Shown here: one piece after another, positions 9,538-17,764 of the stretch
Position numbering within the stretch: position 1 is the first letter of the stretch
How the letters are laid out: each line of letters begins with the position of its first letter
DNA from: Acidimicrobiaceae bacterium
Lineage (GTDB): Bacteria > Actinomycetota > Acidimicrobiia > Acidimicrobiales > RAAP-2
Direction of reading: 5' to 3'
DNA: 64,000 bases
Assembly: GCA_003160635.1 (NCBI GenBank)
Contig: PMLV01000040.1
Span: 51,808-115,807 of the forward strand
Translations under genes and position numbers: made by a program
The notes under the pieces: model-generated
What the model saw: the letters and a program-made list of their open reading frames with translations, nothing else
Databases searched by the model: none
Told to the model about the DNA's origin: nothing

Positions 9538-9893
9538 GCGCCACCGTTCTCGGCGTCGGCACGCCCGTCGCGGACGGCGCCGCGGTTTCGGGTCACCTCA
9601 TTTCGCTCAACGAGCCGTCCGACGTCTTGGCGCTGTTGGACGAGGTCGACGAGCGCAAGTTGGTGGCTGTGATCCGTGACGCCGGCGCCACCTTCCTGGG
9701 GCCGCTCCAGGCCGATCTGACGGGTTTGGTCTGTCTTTCGGGGGACCTCGGAAGCCACCTGGCTATCGTGAGCCGGGAGTTGGGAACGCCGGCCTTGGTC
9801 GGCTTCCAGATCACGGCAGGACATGTGTTGCGCGACGGCACGCTGGTCGAGCTCGACCCCGGGAGCGGGCAACTTCGCGCTCTGGAGAGGTGA
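9534..9893 (+). CDS. Stand-alone PEP-utiliser mobile (phosphohistidine) domain protein
   Basis: A 119-residue protein consisting only of the swivelling domain of PEP-utilising enzymes. CLSGDLGSHLAIVSRELGTP holds the conserved Ser74-His75, the phosphorylated His in PPDK, PEP synthase and EI. Flanking strands fit the domain and nothing else is present. Such a protein must receive its phosphate from a partner, and a nearby PPDK-like protein is encoded on the opposite strand. The start overlaps the previous stop (ATGA), so production is coupled. GGMTSH, usual in the family, is here GDLGSH. Confidence 0.83.
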   Translation: MSATVLGVGTPVADGAAVSGHLISLNEPSDVLALLDEVDERKLVAVIRDAGATFLGPLQADLTGLVCLSGDLGSHLAIVSRELGTPALVGFQITAGHVLRDGTLVELDPGSGQLRALER

Positions 9894-9897
9894 GGCC

Positions 9898-11019
9898 ATG
9901 AGCTTCGGGCGCCACATGCTCAGTGCGGCGGAGATCGACGAGTGGCGCCATAACATCCTGACCCGCATCTCGGGCTATCAGGCCGGCACGCGAACCATGT
10001 TCGCCTCACCGCTCATCCCGATGGAGTACCTCGCCATCCAGGGTCTCGAGGTGTGGGACCGGTGGCCGGCCATCGTGGAGCGCATCATGGCAGCCAGATC
10101 GCCCGAAGCGATAGGAGAGGCACTGCGTCGGCCCGGGTTCGGCGTGAACGCGACGCACTTCTTCTGCCTGGCCTGCCTCCCCCCGGGTGGGCACGACGGG
10201 TGGCTCCGGCATGGCGTGTCGTATCCCGACGCGGCCGAGCGCTTCTCCATCATGTACGACTTCTGGCACGGCGCGACGGTCAGTTGGCGCGCCGACGGCT
10301 TCTCCACGGCCTGGGCCGCCGGCAATGTTGTCCGGCCGTATGCAGCGGCATGCATCGAGGAACTGTCGGCGCCGGTAGTCAGCGTCTCGACGGGCGAGGT
10401 GACGAACCTACGCCGCTCGATGGGCGCGCTGATGCAGTTTCTCTTCTTGAACTTCATGGAGTGTCGCGTGGGAATCGGCGAGAGCGGTCCCTATGCCCTG
10501 CCCCGGGACCGTGTCATGCTCGTGCGCGAGTTTGCCTACCTCGGCCCGAGCTTTCTGCCGTGGAGCGGGGTGGCGGCAGGCGCACCGTTCCAGAGCGTGG
10601 TGGCCGCCCTGGTGTTCCGGCCCGGCGTGCGGATCGAGGTGGGCGACACCGCCACCAGCGTGTGCATCCCGGCTGACCCCATGATCGATCTCGAGGCGGT
10701 CGGCCTGTTCGGAAGTGACAACGAAGTCCTGAATCCGATCGGCTTCGAGGAACTCGAGGTCGCCGCCGCCGTGGCCAGGAATGCGCACAAAGCCCTCTAC
10801 CGTCAGGTTGCGGCATGGAGCTGGGAAGAGAAAATGGCAGCTGGTGCTTTTTCCTACTTCACCACGCTGCGGCCGTTTGCCGTTGTGGCCGGAGTAGACA
10901 GGGAAGTGGATTGGACCGTGCCCATGGCGGCCACCGACATCATGGCATCGATGCAACCGGCTTCCGAAAAGGTCATGAGCGAACGGCGCGAGAACGACGA
11001 GGAAGGATCCGCATGGTGA
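9898..11019 (+). CDS. Conserved-looking protein of unknown function in the PEP-domain operon
   Basis: A 373-residue soluble protein starting at ATG 9898 with GAGGTGAGG as ribosome site, 4 nt after the preceding stop. I do not recognise the family. It is rich in aromatic residues and has a Cys/His cluster (THFFCLACLPPGGHDGWLRH, about 79-98), then FWHGATVSWRADGFSTAW. There is no signal peptide, but a hydrophobic LMQFLFLNFMECRVGIG near 178-195. Tight packing between the phosphohistidine protein and the double-hotdog protein (7-nt overlap downstream) suggests a shared pathway. Codon use looks like its neighbours. Confidence 0.6.
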   Translation: MSFGRHMLSAAEIDEWRHNILTRISGYQAGTRTMFASPLIPMEYLAIQGLEVWDRWPAIVERIMAARSPEAIGEALRRPGFGVNATHFFCLACLPPGGHDGWLRHGVSYPDAAERFSIMYDFWHGATVSWRADGFSTAWAAGNVVRPYAAACIEELSAPVVSVSTGEVTNLRRSMGALMQFLFLNFMECRVGIGESGPYALPRDRVMLVREFAYLGPSFLPWSGVAAGAPFQSVVAALVFRPGVRIEVGDTATSVCIPADPMIDLEAVGLFGSDNEVLNPIGFEELEVAAAVARNAHKALYRQVAAWSWEEKMAAGAFSYFTTLRPFAVVAGVDREVDWTVPMAATDIMASMQPASEKVMSERRENDEEGSAW

Positions 11020-11861
11020 AGGACATTCGAGAGACATCCGATGAGCAGTACTGGGAGGACCTCAGGACCCGCTGGACGAGCCTCCTGAGCTATCGCTACA
11101 TCGGCCGCAACCACGGAGCTCTCAATGCGGGCCCGGTGGACAACACGGTTACCTTGCGCCACGACATGCGCAATGCCGCCGGCGGGATCATGGTTGCCCC
11201 CCTGTGCATCACCGCCCCGGAAGGCGGTGGTTTCAGCGACTCGTTTGCCGTGCCGAACCCGGTCATCCAGTCCACACAGATTCTGGACGACGCCAGGGAC
11301 GTGCGGCGCATCGAAGTCGTGCAAAGCGAGGTGCTCAAGACCGGACAGCGTCTGGGGTTCAGCCGATCCAAGATCGTCGACGCCGACAATCCCGAGCGGA
11401 TCATCGCGTTCACCGAGGGTGCCGGAGTCAGTTTGGGTAACGTCCCCGAGGGCTTCACGCCCATGGACGAGGAGAAGATCGTCGTCGTCGATTCACCCGA
11501 TCTCCCGCCCCTGCACAAGGTCTTCGGCGCCACCAAGCGCGCGGACGGGAGTTGGGCCCTGGGGAAGCTCACCTTGGAGATGGCATCGCCCGACGCAGCG
11601 CTCCATCTGGGCCCACAGCACATCCTCCTGGAGGCGGCCGCCGTCGATCTGGCCGCCGACCTCGTGGGCACCGACCTTCTGCAGATCGAGAGTTGGCACG
11701 TGATGTTCCTGGCGCGCGGCAAGGTCGGGCCCTTCCGCGTCGACGGCCGCGCCGTCCACGGCGCAGTGGGACGGGTCGGCGTCACCATGACGTTGCACGA
11801 CGAAGGCAACGATGATCGAGCCATCACGTCGGGGTCTGCCGTATTCCGCCGGGCGGCCTAG
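11013..11861 (+). CDS. Double-hotdog thioesterase-like protein
   Basis: A 282-residue protein that appears to hold two hotdog halves. The first (about 35-150) ends RSKIVDADNPERIIAFTEGA. The second (about 165-282) holds LHLGPQHILLEAAAVDLAA followed by ESWHVMFLARGKVGPF and ends in VTMTLHDEGN. Both patterns are typical of PaaI/acyl-CoA thioesterase-type proteins. The role is probably hydrolysis or dehydration of an acyl-CoA, with unknown substrate. ATG 11013 overlaps the preceding stop by 7 nt and follows GAGGAAGGAT. It closes the four-gene operon that begins at 8425. Confidence 0.65.
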   Translation: MVKDIRETSDEQYWEDLRTRWTSLLSYRYIGRNHGALNAGPVDNTVTLRHDMRNAAGGIMVAPLCITAPEGGGFSDSFAVPNPVIQSTQILDDARDVRRIEVVQSEVLKTGQRLGFSRSKIVDADNPERIIAFTEGAGVSLGNVPEGFTPMDEEKIVVVDSPDLPPLHKVFGATKRADGSWALGKLTLEMASPDAALHLGPQHILLEAAAVDLAADLVGTDLLQIESWHVMFLARGKVGPFRVDGRAVHGAVGRVGVTMTLHDEGNDDRAITSGSAVFRRAA

Positions 11862-11880
11862 TCCATGAGGACCTGCCCGT

Positions 11881-12747
11881 TCAGACTTCCTTGAGTCGCG
11901 GCACGACCTTCTCTCCGAGCTGGGCCACCCATGACGCAGGATCTGGGCCGGGCGGCATTACCTCGACCAGCGTGATTCCGAGCGTGGCGTACTCCTCCAT
12001 TGTGGAGATGAACGAGTCGACATCGTCCAACGGGTTGGGACCGAGAATTGTCTTTTGGATGGTGTCGGGATCGCGGTCTTCCGCCTCACAGTGGCGGGCC
12101 AGCACCTCCAGCTTGTGCGCCACAACAGCGGCGTCGGGGGCGAAGATGTTGCAGGCGTCGGCGTAGCGCGCCACGAGCTTGAGCGTCTTCTTCTCGCCGC
12201 TGCCGCCGACGAGGATTTTGGGCGCAGGCTTCTGGATCGGCCGGGGTGAGCAGATCGTCTCAGCCAGTTGGTAGTACGTGCCGTTGTAGGGCCCGTCGTC
12301 GTCACTCCACATCTGGTGGCAGATCTGGAGTGCCTCCTCCAACCGTTCGAAGCGCTCGCTGATGGGAGGGAACGGCACGCCGAGTCCCAGGTGCTCGCGT
12401 TCGTACCACGCGGCACCGATGCCGAGTTGCGCCCGGCCACCCGAGAGGATGTCGAGGGTGGTCACGATTTTGGCCAGCAGTCCCGGATGGCGGTAGGTGA
12501 CACCCGTGACGAGGAGGGCCAGCGTCATGGTCTGGGTCTGCCCGGCCAGAAAGCCGAGCGAGGTGTAGCCCTCGAGCATAGGGTCCTGTGAGGTGGCGAG
12601 CCCTTCCATCTGGAACCAGTGGTCCATGAGGGTGAAGATTGAGCACCCCCCTTCCTCGGCCGCCCGAGCCGTGGCGGCGAGGGTGGGCCCCAGGGCTTCA
12701 GGACCGCCGGGCAGGGTGAAATTTGCGTAGTGAATACCGAGTTCCAT
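11881..12747 (-). CDS. F420-dependent LLM-class oxidoreductase
   Basis: A 288-residue luciferase-like TIM-barrel oxidoreductase. It begins MELGIHYANFTLPGG; it has TLMDHWFQM, then LLVTGVTYRHPGLLAKIVTT and the family signature SGGRAQLGIGAAWYEREH (about 105-125), then PKILVGGSGEKKTLKLVARY. These fit the F420-dependent branch common in actinobacteria; substrate is unknown. I set the start at ATG 12747, where the barrel begins; eight residues of in-frame extension exist upstream. It converges with the hotdog operon, only 19 bp away. Confidence 0.85.
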   Translation of the reverse strand: MELGIHYANFTLPGGPEALGPTLAATARAAEEGGCSIFTLMDHWFQMEGLATSQDPMLEGYTSLGFLAGQTQTMTLALLVTGVTYRHPGLLAKIVTTLDILSGGRAQLGIGAAWYEREHLGLGVPFPPISERFERLEEALQICHQMWSDDDGPYNGTYYQLAETICSPRPIQKPAPKILVGGSGEKKTLKLVARYADACNIFAPDAAVVAHKLEVLARHCEAEDRDPDTIQKTILGPNPLDDVDSFISTMEEYATLGITLVEVMPPGPDPASWVAQLGEKVVPRLKEV

Positions 12748-12789
12748 AGAGCTCACCTTACGGCGGATCATCGAAAGACCAGGTCACGC

Positions 12790-13169
12790 ACGACAACGAC
12801 GACGCCCAGAGCCTGTGGGCCGAGGAGGGTGGTGCCGCGGCCGTCCGGCGTTTCGACGCGGCGGCGGCGCTCACTCAGACCACGCCCGACGCGGCGGGGT
12901 ATTGGGGACTGTCGACCACGACGGCGGCCGACAGGTGCAGCTCCTGCGCACGCTGGCGTATCCGAACGACGTGCTCACGGCGCCGTCGCAGCGTTAGGAG
13001 CTGGAACTCATGTCGCACGTTGACGCCGACGAGGCGTGGGGCGCGTCAACCGGTCCGGGGGCGGATGCCACGGTGGCCTTGAAGAACGGACGGCTCCCTC
13101 AACGGAATAGCAACCATCGAAGAACTGTCGGGGTTCATCTGGCGGGAATTGGCGCCCAGCTCTTCCTGA
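12790..13169 (+). pseudogene. Remnant of a class A beta-lactamase-like serine hydrolase
   Basis: Fragments of one protein read in order on the plus strand but cannot be joined. Fragment 1 (about 12795-12920) reads DNDDAQSLWAEEGG then YWGLSTTTAAD. After a frameshift, QLLRTLAYPNDVLTAPSQR runs into TAG (12993-12995). The same frame continues ELELMSHVDADEAWG then ATVALKNGRLP. A further shift or deletion gives GIATIEELSGFIWREL and a natural stop at 13167. The order matches the C-terminal half of secreted serine hydrolases related to class A beta-lactamases. The SxxK half is missing. At least two frame breaks plus a nonsense codon mean it is dead. Confidence 0.6.
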
Positions 13170-13202
13170 GAGCGATCGACCCGGGTCGTTGGCCGCGCAC
13201 GA

Positions 13203-14951
13203 TCACTGACCGATCACCACTCCTACGACGGGAGAGTTCAATGGCATGGCCCCGGCCGAGCCGTAGAACCCGGCGTCGCCGTAGTTGAAGACGCCGCCGT
13301 CCGAGGCGACCAGCCAGTAGCCGCCTCCGTCGGGGGTGGAGGCGATGCCGACCACCGGCTTGTTGAGGCTGAGCGAGCCGGCCGAGCCGTAGAACCCGGC
13401 GTCGCCGTAGTTGAAGACGCCGCCGTCCGAGGCGACCAGCCAGTAGCCGCCTCCGTCGGGCGTGGCCGCGATGCCGACCACAGGGCGGTTAAGAGGCAGC
13501 CCGCCGGCTGATCCCTGGAAGGTGGCATCCCCAAAGGAGTAGACCGCGCCGGCTGAAGTGGCCAACCAGTAGCCACCGCCGTCCGGCGTGGCCGCAATCC
13601 CGACGACCGGTGCACCGTTGACGTTGGCCGAGCCGAAGGACGTCGCGTCTCCAAAGGCGTAGACGGCACCGTCCGAGGCGACCTGCCAGTAGCCGCCACC
13701 GTCGGGCGTCGCCGCCATGCCGACTATCGGCGCGACGAGGCGGATGCCTCCGGCCGACCCGAAGAAGGGCGCACCGAAGCTGAAAATTCCACCGTCGGAT
13801 GCCACGAGCCAGTACCCGCCCGTACGCTGGTCATCCGCCATGCCGACGATGGGGCGATTGAGGTGGATGGCGCCGGTCGAGCCGAGGAAGTTCGCTCCGC
13901 CGAAGCTGAACACCCCCCCGTCGGCTCCCACGAGCCGGTAGCCGGGACTGGCCACGCCCACGAGCGGGACATTCTGCACGCCGTTCGGTCCCGACACGGA
14001 CAGATCCGCCGTGTACTCGCCGAGCGCCGGAGGCGAGAAGTTGATGGCGGCCTGACACGAGTGGCCGACCGGGATATGGCATCCGGCGCCGTTCATGGAA
14101 AAGACGCCGCTCCCGCCGGAGATCGCCAACCCCACGTTCATGGATTCACCTGAAGCCCAAACCTGGACGGAACCCACTTGCGAGCCGCCCGGAGGCGACG
14201 AGACGTCCACGGATGCGTCCGTGATGCCGACGGGAAGAAATGCCACGACGTCCGCCCACGTGAAGTAGGGCGTGTCCTGCGTGTCGCCCCCCACGAACAC
14301 CTGGGCGATCGATGCTCCGAACGGACCCGTCGACTCGGCGGCGCCCATCAGGCTGGGGCCGGCGTAGGTGCCGAGAATGTTGTCCCGATGTTGCCAGCAC
14401 CCCGCCGCGGCCGGCGTCGGGCATGCTTCGTTGGTCGTCGCCCCCCCGGACCACCCGTCCTGGTACATCCAGAGCTCGTCCGTCGAGTAGAGGTTCTGAG
14501 ATTCGCCCCAATTGGCGCCTGCCGACGTCCCATCCGTCGGAAGAACCGGGTCCGTATTGCCCGCGGCGCCGGCCTGCGCGTCGGCATCGAGCGCCGCGGA
14601 AAGGCCTTGTACCGGGGGTAGCCCGCGATCGACGCGTTCCAGGTTGGTCACGACGAAGACCTGTTCGGGTCCGGTAAGAGAGGAGAAATCAGTGGGCAGG
14701 CTCATCGGTACGATGCCTTCGGCCGCCCTGGATACATCGACGCTCGTCAATCCGGCCGGACAGGTAGGGGTCACGGCGGAGGCATCGGCGCAAGGCCCGT
14801 TGTAGCCACCGTTGATCTGGTAGTTCGCGCTGGGTGTGGGCGGGGGTCCCACGGCCGCTCCGGCACCAGTGGGCGCGAGGACGGCCGCCATCAGGGCCGT
14901 CAATACGGCCACCACGACGCTCACGGCGCGCGCGGGGATTCCACCCATCAA
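13203..14951 (-). CDS. Secreted CAP-domain protein with six C-terminal beta-repeats
   Basis: A 582-residue exported protein. A signal peptide ends near residue 33 (TGAGAAVG). Residues about 75-250 resemble a CAP/SCP-like domain (NLERVDRGLPPVQGLS, SGANWGESQ-like, then CWQHRDNILGTYAG). An ASH-like beta sandwich follows at about 260-330. Last come six repeats of about 42 residues with core GYWLVASDGGVFNYGDAGFY, seen in many Acidimicrobiia secreted proteins and likely forming a propeller-like structure. The final two repeats are nearly identical in DNA, suggesting recent duplication or conversion. No sorting signal or anchor is visible, so the protein is probably released. Confidence 0.78.
   Translation of the reverse strand: MMGGIPARAVSVVVAVLTALMAAVLAPTGAGAAVGPPPTPSANYQINGGYNGPCADASAVTPTCPAGLTSVDVSRAAEGIVPMSLPTDFSSLTGPEQVFVVTNLERVDRGLPPVQGLSAALDADAQAGAAGNTDPVLPTDGTSAGANWGESQNLYSTDELWMYQDGWSGGATTNEACPTPAAAGCWQHRDNILGTYAGPSLMGAAESTGPFGASIAQVFVGGDTQDTPYFTWADVVAFLPVGITDASVDVSSPPGGSQVGSVQVWASGESMNVGLAISGGSGVFSMNGAGCHIPVGHSCQAAINFSPPALGEYTADLSVSGPNGVQNVPLVGVASPGYRLVGADGGVFSFGGANFLGSTGAIHLNRPIVGMADDQRTGGYWLVASDGGIFSFGAPFFGSAGGIRLVAPIVGMAATPDGGGYWQVASDGAVYAFGDATSFGSANVNGAPVVGIAATPDGGGYWLATSAGAVYSFGDATFQGSAGGLPLNRPVVGIAATPDGGGYWLVASDGGVFNYGDAGFYGSAGSLSLNKPVVGIASTPDGGGYWLVASDGGVFNYGDAGFYGSAGAMPLNSPVVGVVIGQ
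13215..13960 (-). repeat. Six tandem coding repeats of about 126 bp
   Basis: Six in-frame repeats encode the C-terminal part of the CAP protein. The copies at about 13255-13380 and 13381-13506 share long identical runs over their first 90 bases, whereas the upstream copies (13507-13960) have diverged. The unit encodes GYWLVASDGG, an aromatic-Gly segment, a loop, and PVVGIAATPDGG. Identity falling with distance from the gene's 3' end is what stepwise addition at the C-terminus would leave. Confidence 0.85.
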
Positions 14952-15021
14952 TTCGACCCTCTCCGTCCCCTTGAAGGCCCAACCTTACGTCGCCATACTG
15001 GTGATGCAAAACGACCTTTCT

Positions 15022-15492
15022 TCAACCCCTCCTCGCGACCACGTCAGGAGCGCGAGAGTGGTCGTCGACTCCGGTCTGGCGCTTGAGATCGCGCTGGCCT
15101 TCCTCGACCATCTTCATGGTCTCTTCCGAGGCCTCTTCGAGCATGATGAGCCCGGTCCGGGCCTCGGGAAGCGCGCGAAGGAGCTCGTCGAGCTTGCGCT
15201 GGGTGGCCGCTTGCTCCCGACTCTGGGTGTGCTGAATGACGAACACCATGGCCAGGGTCACGGCCGAGGTCGTCGATTCGAAGGCGACGATCCACCCGTT
15301 GGGGAATCGGAGGACGATGCCCACGATGAAGGCGGAAATGAGCACGGCCCCGGCAACGCCGGCCACCACCGGTAGCGAGCTGTAGTGGTCTGCACGATAG
15401 AGCCAACGGCTCCCCACCGTGCGTTGCTCGACGCGGGGAACCACCCGGTAGCGGCGCCACCAGCCCGAGCGATCCTGTTTCACTTCTGGCAT
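15022..15492 (-). CDS. Low-affinity iron permease family membrane protein
   Basis: A 156-residue protein. After a basic N-terminus (MPEVKQDRSGWWRRYR) come two membrane segments at about 41-60 and 66-92, and then FESTTSAVTLAMVFVIQHTQ and QRKLDELLRALPEARTGLIM, the signature of the iron_permease (PF04120) family. The tail is helical and charged. Many bacterial members are of unknown function and may not move iron. I set the start at ATG 15492, preceded by GGAGGGA at good spacing; a longer frame reaches 15729 but would overlap the permease promoter. It is divergent from the amino acid permease. Confidence 0.8.
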   Translation of the reverse strand: MPEVKQDRSGWWRRYRVVPRVEQRTVGSRWLYRADHYSSLPVVAGVAGAVLISAFIVGIVLRFPNGWIVAFESTTSAVTLAMVFVIQHTQSREQAATQRKLDELLRALPEARTGLIMLEEASEETMKMVEEGQRDLKRQTGVDDHSRAPDVVARRG

Positions 15493-15767
15493 GGGATGTT
15501 CCCTCCGCCCGTGGCGCAGTGTCCCCTCGGAGACTCCGCTCACCAAGGGGCGCCGCGAAGCCGAGCGAGACGGTGGTCTACGCACCGCCCTGCGAATTCG
15601 GACAGCTGGTCGATGCAAGGGCCTATACCCGCGCCACGTTGATTCCAACCTCGAGCGAAGGAACCCCCAGTACGAGGCGCTTGACACGGCCGTTGATCGA
15701 TGGTCCCATTGCGTCACGGTATTTGGCACATCGGGCGGCGTGGCTCTGCGCCGGAGCTAGGGGGACG

Positions 15768-17345
15768 ATGACGACAACTCCGCAGGTACCGACCAGCGGT
15801 TCGGTCCAGGACGACGATGTAGCGCAACTGCACGCTCTTGGCTACGCACAGGAGCTACGGCGGAGGATGGGAGCGTTCTCCAACTTTGCCGTGTCCTTCA
15901 CCATCATCTCGGTCCTCTCGGGTTGCCTGACCCTCTACTACTTCGGCATGACCTACGGCGGCCCGGTGGACATCGTCTGGGGCTGGGTCATCGTCGGAAT
16001 CATGACGACCATCGTGGGCCTCGGCATGGCGGAGATCGCATCGGCCTACCCGACCGCCGGTGGCCTGTACTACTGGTCGGCCAAGCTGTCCAAGAACAAC
16101 CCGGGCGCCTGGAGCTGGTTCACCGGTTGGTTCAACCTCCTCGGCCAGGTCGCCGTCACCGCTGGTATCGACTACGGCTTTGCCACGTTCTTCAGCGTGT
16201 TCTTGAACCTGACGACGGGCTACCCGACCACCAATGGCTACCTACTGATCATGTACGGCGTCATCCTCGGTGTGCACGGCATCCTCAACACCTTCGGGGT
16301 CCGTATCGTCTCGTTCCTCTCCGACGTCAGCGCGTGGTGGCACGTGCTCGGCGTGCTGACCATCGCCATCGTGCTGTTCTTCGTCCCGAGCCACCACGCA
16401 TCGGCCAGCTTCATCTTCACCAAGTTCGAGAACAAGAGCACCCTGGGCGTGCCGTTCTACGTCTTCATGCTCGGCCTCCTCATGGCGCAGTACACCTTCA
16501 CGGGGTACGACGCCTCGGCGCACATGTCCGAAGAGACGCACAATGCCGATCTGGCGGCACCGAGGGGCATCGTGAGTTCCATCGTGGTCTCGCTGATCGC
16601 GGGGTGGATCCTGATTCTCGCCATCACCTCGGTCATCCCGACCAATCCGGCGACCTACGCCGCGACAGCGGCCAACACCGCCGCCCCGGTGGCCATATGG
16701 GAGACCGCGCTCTCCCGCCTGGGTGCTGAGCTCCTGTTGCTCATCGCGGTCATCGCCCAGGCGTTCTGTGGCATGGCCTCGGTGACCGCGAACTCCCGGA
16801 TGCTCTTCGCCTTCAGCCGGGACGGTGCGGTGCCAGGTCACCGCTTCTGGCACCGGATCAACCCGCGGACCAGGACGCCGACCAATTCCATCTGGTTCTG
16901 CGTGGTGTTCGCCTTCATCCTGGCCATACCGTCGATGTGGAGCAATGTGGCCTACGCCGCCGTGGTGTCGATCGCCACCATCGGCCTCTACATCGCCTAT
17001 GTGCTCCCCACCCTGCTGCGGCGGCTGCAGGGGAAGAGTTGGCAAGGTGGCCGCTGGTCGTTGGGTAAGTGGAGCCCGGTTGTCGGCTGGTTCGGGATCA
17101 TCTGGGTCGCGTTCATCGCCGTCCTCTTCCTGCTCCCCGAGGTGGCCTTCTCGAGCATCAACCGGGACAACTTCAACTACGCCCCCGTCGCCGTCGGCGT
17201 CGTCCTGCTGTTCTCCGGCGGCTATTGGCTGCTGAGCGCCCGCAAGTGGTTCACCGGGCCGAAGGTGCAGGGCAACGAAGCGGAGCTCGCCCGAATTGAA
17301 GGGACGTTCACACACATCGAGCAGGAACTGGCCGACGTCGACTGA
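15768..17345 (+). CDS. APC-family amino acid permease
   Basis: A 525-residue membrane protein with about 12 hydrophobic segments. SGCLTLYYFGMTYGGP, GLGMAEIASAYPTAGGLYYW and YDASAHMSEETHNADLAAPR are typical of the APC superfamily, closest to GABA/choline/polyamine-type permeases (ACT branch). It would import an amino acid or amine by proton symport. ATG 15768 follows AGGGGGACG. The in-frame extension back to 15519 is rejected because it crosses the divergent gene's start. It has no substrate-gene partner beside it, so specificity is open. Confidence 0.9.
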   Translation: MTTTPQVPTSGSVQDDDVAQLHALGYAQELRRRMGAFSNFAVSFTIISVLSGCLTLYYFGMTYGGPVDIVWGWVIVGIMTTIVGLGMAEIASAYPTAGGLYYWSAKLSKNNPGAWSWFTGWFNLLGQVAVTAGIDYGFATFFSVFLNLTTGYPTTNGYLLIMYGVILGVHGILNTFGVRIVSFLSDVSAWWHVLGVLTIAIVLFFVPSHHASASFIFTKFENKSTLGVPFYVFMLGLLMAQYTFTGYDASAHMSEETHNADLAAPRGIVSSIVVSLIAGWILILAITSVIPTNPATYAATAANTAAPVAIWETALSRLGAELLLLIAVIAQAFCGMASVTANSRMLFAFSRDGAVPGHRFWHRINPRTRTPTNSIWFCVVFAFILAIPSMWSNVAYAAVVSIATIGLYIAYVLPTLLRRLQGKSWQGGRWSLGKWSPVVGWFGIIWVAFIAVLFLLPEVAFSSINRDNFNYAPVAVGVVLLFSGGYWLLSARKWFTGPKVQGNEAELARIEGTFTHIEQELADVD

Positions 17346-17431
17346 TGAGCGGCTTAGCCATCCAGAGCTTCTGAGGCCGTCAGCGCACCGTTTGTCCCGG
17401 TTGAGCCCGGGGTATACGACCAACACAGGGT

Positions 17432-17764
17432 TTGCGATACGGGAACGGGGTAGATGAACTGGTGATCGACGCGAAGGGGACGTTCGAAGCGGCGCGAGGC
17501 CATGCCCACCGCGCCAGGAAATCGGCGGGGAGATTGGTCCTCTCCGGTTTGGGCTTCTCCGTGGCGTACTTCTTGGATCCCGACCAGGGCGCAGCGCGCC
17601 GCAAGCAAGCAGTCGAAGTCGTCAACCATGTGCGGCGAGCCACGGCCCATGTCAAGAGCCGCCGGCAGCCTCCGCAGCCCCCGACCGCCCCGACGACCGG
17701 CATGGGAGCGAGGGCGCCACTGCGGGGAGTGACGAACGGAGCCCGCGCTCACGCGGGTTCGTAG
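17432..17764 (+). CDS. Small basic protein of unknown function
   Basis: A 110-residue protein if TTG 17432 is the start; GTG 17462 (100 residues) is an alternative and neither has a convincing ribosome site. The central GRLVLSGLGFSVAYFLDPDQ followed by GAARRKQ resembles the single membrane segment plus DPxxGxxRR motif of short YtxH-like envelope proteins. The tail is Arg/Pro-rich and low in complexity. Its last 113 bases overlap the 3' end of the BtuF-like gene on the other strand, so one of the two C-termini may be shorter in reality. Confidence 0.5.
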   Translation: MRYGNGVDELVIDAKGTFEAARGHAHRARKSAGRLVLSGLGFSVAYFLDPDQGAARRKQAVEVVNHVRRATAHVKSRRQPPQPPTAPTTGMGARAPLRGVTNGARAHAGS

